Origin: Alphaproteobacteria bacterium | GTDB lineage: Bacteria; Pseudomonadota; Alphaproteobacteria; Micropepsales; Micropepsaceae | Direction of reading: 5' to 3' | Assembly: GCA_016783965.1 (NCBI GenBank) | Contig: JADHVO010000001.1 | Coordinates: 558,001-622,000, forward strand | Length of the DNA stretch: 64,000 bases | Shown here: in pieces, positions 1-7,383 of the stretch | Position numbering within the stretch: position 1 is the first letter of the stretch | How the letters are laid out: each line of letters opens with the position of its first letter | Translations under genes and position numbers: made by a program | The notes under the pieces: model-generated | What the model saw: the letters and a program-made list of their open reading frames with translations, nothing else | Told to the model about the DNA's origin: nothing | The model's database searches: none

Positions 1-1
1 A

Positions 2-982
2 ACCGCGCGCTTCACCGCGAACGACCCGCGCCTCGCCGCGCTGGAAGCCCTTGCGCATGAGTCACTGAGCGACGACCAGAAGATCGAACTGCATTTCGCG
101 CTGGCCAAGGCGTATGACGACCTCGCCCGCCATGATGACGCCTTTGGGCATCTCAAGTCCGGAAACGACCTCCAGCGCAAACGCATCGCCTATGACGAAC
201 GCTCGGTCGCGGCCTTCTTCGGCGAGATCGCACGCGCGTTCTCGCCGGAGCTCATGCGCCAACGGGCAGGCAATCCATCGGACCTGCCAGTGTTCATCGT
301 CAGCATGCCGCGTTCCGGCTCGACCCTGGTCGAACAGATTCTCGCGAGCCATCCCGACGCGCACGGCGGCGGCGAACCGCTGTTCATGAACGACATCGTC
401 GCGGAGGTACCCGGCTATCCTGCCGGGATCGCGACGTTGCCGGACAAAACGCTGGAGGCGCTGGGCCGCCAATACGTCAGCCGGATACGGCCCCTCGCGC
501 CGAAGGCAAAGCGGATCGTGGACAAGCTGCCCGCGAACTTCCGGCATCTGGGTCTGATTCATCTAACGCTGCCGAACGCGAAGATCGTCCATGTCCGGCG
601 CGACCCGGTGGACACCTGCTTCTCCTGCTATTCGAAGCTGTTCCTCGGCGGGTTGAACTTCGCCTGCGACCTCGGCGAGCTCGGCCGCTACTACCGGATG
701 TACGACGCGCTCATGGCGCACTGGCGCACCATCCTGCCACCATCGGCGTTTCTGGAGGTGCAGTACGAAACCCTCGTCGCCGAGTTCGAGCCGCAGGCGC
801 GCCGCATCGTGGCATTCACCGGCCTGCCCTGGGATCCGCGCTGTCTCGACTTCTCGAAAACCGAGCGCCCAGTGCGTACGCTCAGCCGGTTGCAGGTGCG
901 CCAGCCGCTGTTCACCAGCTCCATCGGCCGCTGGCGGCACTATGAAAAGCACCTGAAGCCGTTGAAAGACGCGCTGACCTAG
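2..982 (+). CDS. TPR-type sulfotransferase, 5' end outside window
   Basis: The frame is open from base 2, so the start codon lies upstream of the window. The first ~80 residues read as the end of a TPR region (an LHFALAKAYDDL segment followed by FGHLKSGNDL), the usual linker into a C-terminal sulfotransferase domain. The PAPS 5'-phosphosulfate loop is visible as SMPRSGSTLVEQIL, and the 3'-phosphate-binding region as HVRRDPVDTCFSCYSKLF. The family transfers sulfate from PAPS to an unknown acceptor. The stop codon TAG shares the palindrome CTAG with the stop of the convergent nagE gene, so the two genes overlap tail to tail. The substrate cannot be inferred. Confidence 0.88.
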   Translation, partial: TARFTANDPRLAALEALAHESLSDDQKIELHFALAKAYDDLARHDDAFGHLKSGNDLQRKRIAYDERSVAAFFGEIARAFSPELMRQRAGNPSDLPVFIVSMPRSGSTLVEQILASHPDAHGGGEPLFMNDIVAEVPGYPAGIATLPDKTLEALGRQYVSRIRPLAPKAKRIVDKLPANFRHLGLIHLTLPNAKIVHVRRDPVDTCFSCYSKLFLGGLNFACDLGELGRYYRMYDALMAHWRTILPPSAFLEVQYETLVAEFEPQARRIVAFTGLPWDPRCLDFSKTERPVRTLSRLQVRQPLFTSSIGRWRHYEKHLKPLKDALT

Positions 983-2702
983 GCCAGTTCGGCTTTCAGC
1001 TTCGCCGCGACAGCATCCGCACTCGGCCCGATGACCAGATGGATGCTGTCGGCCTTGGGCATCGCCAGGCCGCGAACGCCCAGTGCTTTCAGTTTGCCGG
1101 CATCGATGTCCTTGCCCGTCACCACGCTGACGCGCAAGCGGCTGGAGCAGGTCTCGACCTTGAGCACGTTCGTCGGACCGCCCAGCGCCAGCAGCAACGC
1201 ATGCGTATCCGTCACAGCCGGCGCAGCGGCCACGGCCGCAGTGCGCGAGGCAACTGTGGCAGGCGCGGATACAGCCAAGCGGCGCGGCGCCGTCGGCATC
1301 GCGGCACGTATTTCGGCGGCGACCTGGTCGGCGATCGGTCCCAGCACGACTTGGAACGCATTGGCCGACGGACGCACGATGCCGCGCGCGCCCAGCGCCT
1401 TCAGGACCTTTTCATCCACCGCCTGCCCGTCAGCAAGGACGAGCCGCAGGCGCGTGGTGCAGGCATCGACGGTGACGAGGTTGTGCGTGCCACCCAGCGC
1501 CACGACAAACGCCTCGCCGCGCGACGTCGCTGCGGGCTGGACGGCTGCGTCGACATCGGTTTCGGCCTCGCGGCCCGGCGTCTTCAGATCGAAGAGGCGA
1601 ATCGCGGTGCTGAACAGCCCGTAATACAGCGCGAAATACACTGTACCGACCGGCAACAGCCACAGCGGCCGCGTCGCCTTGCCGAAATTGATGACGTAGT
1701 CGAACAGCCCGGCAGAGAAGCCGAAGCCGAGCCGCACGCCCAGCGCATCCATGATCACCATTGCCGCGCCGGTCAGCACCGCGTGGATCGCAAACAGGAG
1801 AGGAGCCAGGAACATGAAGCTGAATTCGATCGGTTCGGTGACGCCCGTAAGGAACGCGGTGAGCGCCATCGAGAGGAAAAGACCCGCGACCTCGTTGCGG
1901 CGCGACGGCAGCGCCGCGCGATACATGGCAAGGCATGCCGCCGGCAGGCCGAACATCATCACGGGGAAGAACCCGCTCATGAACTTGCCCGCGTCCGGAT
2001 CGCCGGCGAAGAACCGCTTCAGGTCGCCGGTGGTGCCGTGAAAATCGCCGACGATGAACCACGCGAGGTTGTTGATGATGTGATGCAGTCCCGTGACAAT
2101 CAGCAGCCGGTTGAGAACGCCGTAAGCAAAAAGCCCGAAGCTGCCGGCGCCCAGAACCGCATGGCTGAGTGCATCCATGCCGCCGCTGATGCTCGCATAG
2201 CCGAAGCCAATCACCGCCGCGAGCGCCACGCCCGCCGCGCCCGAGGCGATCGGGATGAACCGCCGCCCGCCGAAGAAGGCGAGGAATTCGGGAAGCTTGA
2301 TGTCGCGATACTTGTTGTAGAGCCAGCCCGCGATCAGGCCTGACGCGATGCCCGCCGGCACGCTGAGCTTCGCGATCGCAGCGGCCTTGAACGCATCGGC
2401 CGCAAGGCCCGTCGTGCCGGGCGGCACGCTATCAACACCTGCGCACCCTTGGTGGCGACCAGGAAGCCAACCGCACCGGCAAGCCCCGCAGCGCCATGAT
2501 TTTCGCGCGCGAGGCCGATCGCAACGCCGATGGAGAACAGCAGGCCGAGATTGGAGAAGATCGCATCGCCCGCCGCCGCGACGAACGCGATGTTGAGCAG
2601 ATCCGGTTGACCGAGGCGCAGGAGAAGACCCGCCGCCGGTAGCACGGCAATCGGCAGCATCAGCGCGCGGCCCAGCGGCTGGAGGCGTTCGGCGATGTTC
2701 AT
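979..2702 (-). pseudogene. nagE: NagE: GlcNAc-specific PTS EIIC-EIIB-EIIB, interrupted by a 1-base frameshift
   Basis: GlcNAc-specific PTS permease, which would import and phosphorylate GlcNAc at the inner membrane. The ATG at 2702 overlaps the stop of the upstream EI gene (ATGA). About 91 residues of the EIIC domain (starting MNIAERLQPLGRALMLPIAV) are readable, ending at FLVATKGAQVLIA. The rest continues in another frame from 2427 with PPGTTGLAADAF. Adding one C on the + strand near 2427/2428 would join both parts as ..LIA-V-PPGTTG... The EIIC core (HHIINNLAWF, GVTEPIEFSFMF) is intact. Two EIIB domains follow, with phosphorylatable Cys in VDACTTRLRL and VETCSSRLRV. It could be a real inactivation or a sequencing or assembly error; everything else in the gene looks selected. 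Confidence 0.85.
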
Positions 2703-5179
2703 GGCGTGGCTCCCGCGGGGAGATATTTCGTGGCGACGGCGCGGACGTCCTGTGGCGAAGACTGCTGCAACGCTTCGGTTGCGGCCGCGCGGCACTGTTC
2801 GAGCGTCAGCGCCCGCACCGTGCCTTTGACCCGCGCGATGGCGGCCGCGGGCATCGACAACTCGCGCACGCCGAGACCTATCAGCAACGCCGCGGCCAGC
2901 GGATCGCCTGCAAGGCCGCCGCACACCGCCACAGGTTTGCCCTGCGCTGCAGCGCCGGACGCTGCCTGTGCAATCAGGGAAAGGACCGCCGGATGAAACG
3001 CATCGATCTGCGCAGCGAGTTGCGCATGCCCGCGATCCATCGCCAGCGTGTATTGGGTGAGATCGTTGGTACCGATGGAGAAGAAATCGGCCTCGCGCGC
3101 GAGCTGCGCCGCGAGCACGGCAGAAGCCGGCGTCTCGATCATCACGCCAAGCTGAGTCGCGGCGGGTGCGCCGAGTTCGTCAAGCATTACACGCACCGCA
3201 TGGAGCTCTGCGAGGGACGCCACCATCGGCAGCATGATCCGCGGCGCCGGCGTGACGCGCAGGATGGCGGCAAGCTGCGTCTTCAGCAGGTCGCTCCGCC
3301 ACAGCGCTGCCCGCACGCCACGCAGGCCCAGCGCCGGATTCTCCTCCGCCGGCAGCGGCAGATAGGGCACCGGCTTGTCGCCGCCGATGTCGAAGGTGCG
3401 GACCTTGAACGGCCGGCCGTTCAGCGCCGCGGCAATCGCCTGATAGGCGGCCGCCTGCTCGTCTTCCGACGGCGGCGTCTCGCGATCGAGGAACAGGAAT
3501 TCCGTGCGCAGCAAGCCGCAACCTTCCGCGCCCGCTGCGACCGCTGCCACGGCTTCGTCTGCGCCGGCGCCGAGGTTGGCCAGAACCTCGATGCGCGTGC
3601 CGTCCGCAGTGCGGCACTCTTCCAGCGCGTGTGCGCGGGCCGCGCTTTCGCCGGCCGACCGCCTCGCGATAGCGGCGCGCGCCTGAGTCATTCGATTCGC
3701 GTCGGGTTCGATGTGCAGCAGCGCCGCTTCGGTATCGAGGAACAGCGTCGTGCCGTCCGCGATGTCGAGAACCTTCTCGCCGAGGCTGACCAGCGCAGGT
3801 ACGCTCATTCCCGCGGCCAGGATCGCGACATGCGAGGTTGGTCCACCCGCCGCCGTGGCGAACCCAGCGATGGCGCCGACAGCGGCCAGCTCCGACGGCA
3901 AGAGCTCGTCGGCGATGAGGATGGTGTCCGGCGCCAGCGACCGCGCATCGAGTCCTGCGTCGCCGCACAGCGCCGCCATCACCTGCCGTTCGAGATCGAC
4001 CAGATCGCCGACGCGCTCGCGCATCCGAACATCGTCGATGGCGCGGAACGCAGCGGCGTAGCCGCGGATCGCCTCGCGCCACGCGAAGGCCGCGCTCTTG
4101 CCGCTTTCGATTGCCGAATGCACCTGCCGCATCAGTTCTGGATCGTCGAGGAGCGCCAGATGGGCGGACAGAATCTCACGCCGCTGCCGGTTGCCACCCG
4201 AGGCAAGCTGGTCGAGGCGCAGACGAACCTGCGTCAGCGCATCATTGAGCGCAGCGGCTTCATGCGTCACGCCCCGCCCGGCTTCGGCCACGGCGAACTC
4301 GGTTGCGCGCAATTGCAACGCCTTGCCGATCACCAGTCCCGGCGCGCCGCACACGCCGCGCAGGGTGTTGGATGGCAAGTCCGCGGGAGGCACCGGGACC
4401 GGAGCCGGCGGTGGCGGGGCCTCCGGCGCTTCTTCGATCCCGTGATCGATCAGGTCGGCGAGAACGTCGACTGCGTTCACGGCATCGGCGCCGCGCGCGG
4501 TGATTGTTACCATCTCGTCCTTGCGCACGCCGAGCGACATCAGCGCTGCGATGCTCTTGGCGTTGACCCTGCGCCCGCGCACCGACAGTTCGACATCGCC
4601 ACCGAAACGCTTCGCCGCGGCAGAAATCTGTGCTGCGGGCCGGGCATGAATCCCGTGCGCCAGCCGCACGACGACGTCGCGCGTAGCTTCACCGGCGCCG
4701 GCCGCAGCAACCGTCTGCTCCGCGAGCGGCCGCAGCTCCATCAGGAACTCGCCGAGGCCTGTCTCTCTATCGGTGCTCCGCCGCACGATCGCGAACGCGT
4801 CGCCGTTGGTAACTACAACCGGCGAGATCAGGCTCTTGGCCTTCGTCGCGAGGAAGTCGAGATCGAAGGTGATCAGCGCATCGCCGGTGCGCACGCTCTG
4901 ACCCTCGCGCACATGGGTGACAAAACCCTGCCCGTGCAACGTCACGGTCTCGAGACCGATATGGATCAGGATCTCCGCACCGTTCGCAGCGCGCAGCGTC
5001 ACGGCGTGGCGCGCCACCGACGCGACCACCGCATCGCAGGGCGCGTGCACCGTGGCGTCCGTCGGATCGATGGCGAGCCCGTCGCCCAGGATGCGCTCGG
5101 CGAAGACGGGATCGGGCACCTCGTCGAGCGGCGCGACCCAGCCCTTGATCGGAGCAACCAGCGTGAGATTGGACATCAT
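2699..5179 (-). CDS. nagF: PTS EIIA-HPr-EI fusion, phosphoenolpyruvate-protein phosphotransferase
   Basis: A three-domain cytoplasmic phosphorelay protein of about 825 residues that passes phosphate from PEP to the EIIB of NagE. The EIIAGlc-type domain spans about residues 1-145, with histidines near 57 and 72 (ILIHIGLETV). HPr lies at about 168-255, with its active His in AHGIHARPAAQ near 177. A Pro/Ala-rich linker (APPPPAPVPVPP in part) follows, then EI from about 272, with active His in GGPTSHVAILAAG near 449 and the PEP-binding C-terminal barrel (GVMIETPASAVLA, FFSIGTNDLTQY). Two consecutive ATGs overlap the stop of the hexosaminidase gene; I take the first, at 5179, and 5176 is the alternative. 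The stop overlaps the nagE start, so the three genes are translationally coupled. Burkholderia and Chromobacterium call this architecture NagF. Confidence 0.93.
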   Translation of the reverse strand: MMSNLTLVAPIKGWVAPLDEVPDPVFAERILGDGLAIDPTDATVHAPCDAVVASVARHAVTLRAANGAEILIHIGLETVTLHGQGFVTHVREGQSVRTGDALITFDLDFLATKAKSLISPVVVTNGDAFAIVRRSTDRETGLGEFLMELRPLAEQTVAAAGAGEATRDVVVRLAHGIHARPAAQISAAAKRFGGDVELSVRGRRVNAKSIAALMSLGVRKDEMVTITARGADAVNAVDVLADLIDHGIEEAPEAPPPPAPVPVPPADLPSNTLRGVCGAPGLVIGKALQLRATEFAVAEAGRGVTHEAAALNDALTQVRLRLDQLASGGNRQRREILSAHLALLDDPELMRQVHSAIESGKSAAFAWREAIRGYAAAFRAIDDVRMRERVGDLVDLERQVMAALCGDAGLDARSLAPDTILIADELLPSELAAVGAIAGFATAAGGPTSHVAILAAGMSVPALVSLGEKVLDIADGTTLFLDTEAALLHIEPDANRMTQARAAIARRSAGESAARAHALEECRTADGTRIEVLANLGAGADEAVAAVAAGAEGCGLLRTEFLFLDRETPPSEDEQAAAYQAIAAALNGRPFKVRTFDIGGDKPVPYLPLPAEENPALGLRGVRAALWRSDLLKTQLAAILRVTPAPRIMLPMVASLAELHAVRVMLDELGAPAATQLGVMIETPASAVLAAQLAREADFFSIGTNDLTQYTLAMDRGHAQLAAQIDAFHPAVLSLIAQAASGAAAQGKPVAVCGGLAGDPLAAALLIGLGVRELSMPAAAIARVKGTVRALTLEQCRAAATEALQQSSPQDVRAVATKYLPAGATP

Positions 5180-7248
5180 TCTTGGCCGAGTTCGATCGTA
5201 TGCAGCGCCCAATATGGCTCAAGCCGGGGCGTCGTGAACATCAGGCAGAGGTCGTGCGCGCCGCTCGGCGCCGCGATGGGACCTCGCACGGTCACGAGCC
5301 CGGCATTGGGCGCGGGATGCGGCATCGCGATGGTGGCGATCTTTTCGCCGTCGCAGGTGTCGATATGTACCTCGAACTCGCCGTCCGGCGTGGCGGCGGG
5401 CCGCTTCGCCACCTTCGCAAGATCGGCACCGATCTGGAAGTTGAACGGCAACTGCCCGGCACTCAGCGAAAGCTGCGCCACGCCGTCGAGATCGGCTTTC
5501 GGCCAGATCCAGCAAGGATTCATGATGTCATGCAGATAGACAGGACGCTTTCCGGTCAGCGGCGCGGGCCCCTCGATCGACAGCGCAATGGCGTTGCTGC
5601 ACAGCGTGAGCTCGTGGCTGTCGCGCATGGTGGACGAGGCAGGGTTTGGTGGATCGCCGTCGAGATGCGCGCTGTGCGGCAACCCAAGCGCCGCGTAGCG
5701 GTCGAGTTCGGCCGGCATGCGCGCAAGAAAGCCCGCGCGGTCATGCGTCGCGGCCGGGGACCAGCCAAGTTCGGCCAGCGCCGCGGCACGAGGGAACGCG
5801 GCATAGGCGACGTTGTCCGGCTCGCGGATGTGCTCGGTCCAGATATTGGCCTGCACACCGATGATGTGCGCGCGTTCCGCGTCGCTCAGCGAGGCCGGCG
5901 CGAGATCGAAATCGTAGACGTTGCTGAGCGGAACGACGGCACCGCGGCCGGACGGTTCGCCGGCGCCTTCGACCTGCCGGTTGTCAAGATAGAGCACCGG
6001 TGCGGGCGACAGCACCGTATCGTGCCCGTCCTTCGCAGCGGTGATTGCGCCGTCAATGCCGCGCCACGAGGTGATGGTCGCGTCCGGCGGCACGCCGCCT
6101 TGCAGAATCTCGTCCCAGCCGATCAAACGGCGGCCATGCGCCTTCAGGAAAGTGCCAATGCGCGCGATGAACCAGCTCTGCAACGCATCTTCATTGGCAA
6201 GGCCCAGCGCATGCATCTTCGCCTGTATCGCGGGATTTGCCTTCCACTGGTCCTTCACCGCCTCGTCGCCGCCGACATGGATATAGGCGCCAGGAAACAG
6301 CGCCATGGTCTCGGTCAGCACGTCTTCCAGAAAGCGGAACGTCCTGTCGTCGACATTATAAAGGTAGGGGAACACGCCCCAGTCGCTTGACACCTGCGTG
6401 GGCGCGTCAGACACGGAGCCGAGCCATGGATAGGCGACGATCGCCGCCTGCGCGTGGCCCGGCATTTCGATCTCGGGAACAATAGTGATGTGGCGGGCGG
6501 CGGCATACGCCACGATCTCGCGCACCTGCCCCTGGGTGTAGAACCCGCCGTACAGGCGCGGCTTGCCGGTCTTTGGATCGATGTCGTGCTGCGCCGCTTC
6601 GCCGGCCGGTACACGCCACCCGCCAATCTGCGTCAGGCGTGGATACTTCCTGATCTCGAGCCGCCAGCCCTGGTCGTCGGTCAGGTGCCATTGCAGCACG
6701 TTGAGCTTTTCGCGCGCCATCGCGTCGAGAAAGGATTGGATGAACGCCACCGACTGGAAGTGCCGAACAGAATCCAGCAGCAGGCCGCGCCATGCGAAGC
6801 GCGGCCCATCGATGATGCCAACCGACGGGATCGTGACGCGGTTCGCCTTGCCCGGCGTCTGCGTGGCAAGCTGCCAGAACGTGATGGCGCCGTAGAACAT
6901 GCCCGCGCTGTCGCTGGCGCGGATCGTGGCGCCGCTGGGCGCGACGTCCAGACGATAGGCTTCCTTGCCGCTGACGGAGGGATCTCGCCGCAACGTGATC
7001 GCAGGAGCTCCGTGTCGCTTCGCAAGCGCGATGCCACGTGTCCGGTTGAGCAGATCGCGCAGATAGTTGGCGGCAAATGCATCGCGTTTGTCGAATATCA
7101 ACGGTGTCGCTGCGTCGAGAACGAATTCACCGGGCTGCGGCACGACCTGCACCGGGACGGGCACCAGCGACGGCACGGCCGCCGCCGCGGACGCGAACAG
7201 GACCGCCACGACCGCCAGCACCTTGGACAGAGGACGGAACACCGACAT
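5176..7248 (-). CDS. Beta-N-acetylhexosaminidase, GH20
   Basis: An exported glycosidase of about 690 residues that removes terminal beta-GlcNAc from chitin oligosaccharides, probably in the periplasm. The start at 7248 (MSVFRPLSKVLAVVAVLF) gives a clear signal peptide ending near ASAAAAVP; a TTG at 7263 in the same frame sits in the U-tract of the preceding terminator and is less likely. A GH20 N-terminal domain (PVPVQVVPQPGEF) leads into the barrel with RGLLLDSVRHF, LQWHLTDDQGWR and the catalytic Asp-Glu pair in HVGGDEAVKDQW. A C-terminal region typical of bacterial GH20 enzymes follows. It is the first gene of the unit with nagF and nagE, so extracellular hydrolysis and PTS uptake are co-expressed. 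Confidence 0.93.
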   Translation of the reverse strand: MSVFRPLSKVLAVVAVLFASAAAAVPSLVPVPVQVVPQPGEFVLDAATPLIFDKRDAFAANYLRDLLNRTRGIALAKRHGAPAITLRRDPSVSGKEAYRLDVAPSGATIRASDSAGMFYGAITFWQLATQTPGKANRVTIPSVGIIDGPRFAWRGLLLDSVRHFQSVAFIQSFLDAMAREKLNVLQWHLTDDQGWRLEIRKYPRLTQIGGWRVPAGEAAQHDIDPKTGKPRLYGGFYTQGQVREIVAYAAARHITIVPEIEMPGHAQAAIVAYPWLGSVSDAPTQVSSDWGVFPYLYNVDDRTFRFLEDVLTETMALFPGAYIHVGGDEAVKDQWKANPAIQAKMHALGLANEDALQSWFIARIGTFLKAHGRRLIGWDEILQGGVPPDATITSWRGIDGAITAAKDGHDTVLSPAPVLYLDNRQVEGAGEPSGRGAVVPLSNVYDFDLAPASLSDAERAHIIGVQANIWTEHIREPDNVAYAAFPRAAALAELGWSPAATHDRAGFLARMPAELDRYAALGLPHSAHLDGDPPNPASSTMRDSHELTLCSNAIALSIEGPAPLTGKRPVYLHDIMNPCWIWPKADLDGVAQLSLSAGQLPFNFQIGADLAKVAKRPAATPDGEFEVHIDTCDGEKIATIAMPHPAPNAGLVTVRGPIAAPSGAHDLCLMFTTPRLEPYWALHTIELGQE

Positions 7249-7260
7249 GCCTGCGCTTAC

Positions 7261-7297
7261 CAAAAAAGATGGGCGGAGAGTCCGGCTCTCCGCCCAT
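7261..7297 (-). terminator. Rho-independent terminator after the TonB receptor gene
   Basis: A perfect 12-bp stem (7269-7280 with 7286-7297, five-base loop) is followed on the minus strand by CTTTTTTG. It lies between the receptor stop (7384) and the hexosaminidase start (7248), only about 13 bases before the latter. It would let the receptor be made in large excess over the downstream enzymes through partial read-through. Confidence 0.85.
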
Positions 7298-7383
7298 TCA
7301 CGTTAGCAGTGCGATCAGGGACACGCATCTGCCTGAAGCACGGACCGGACACCTGGGGAGTAGACCCGGTCCGCATTCCCCTC

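Noticed and set aside
2993..5539. An 848-codon open frame on the + strand opposite nagF
   Set aside because: Antisense shadow of the EIIA-HPr-EI gene; composition (Arg, Gln, His) is typical of a shadow.
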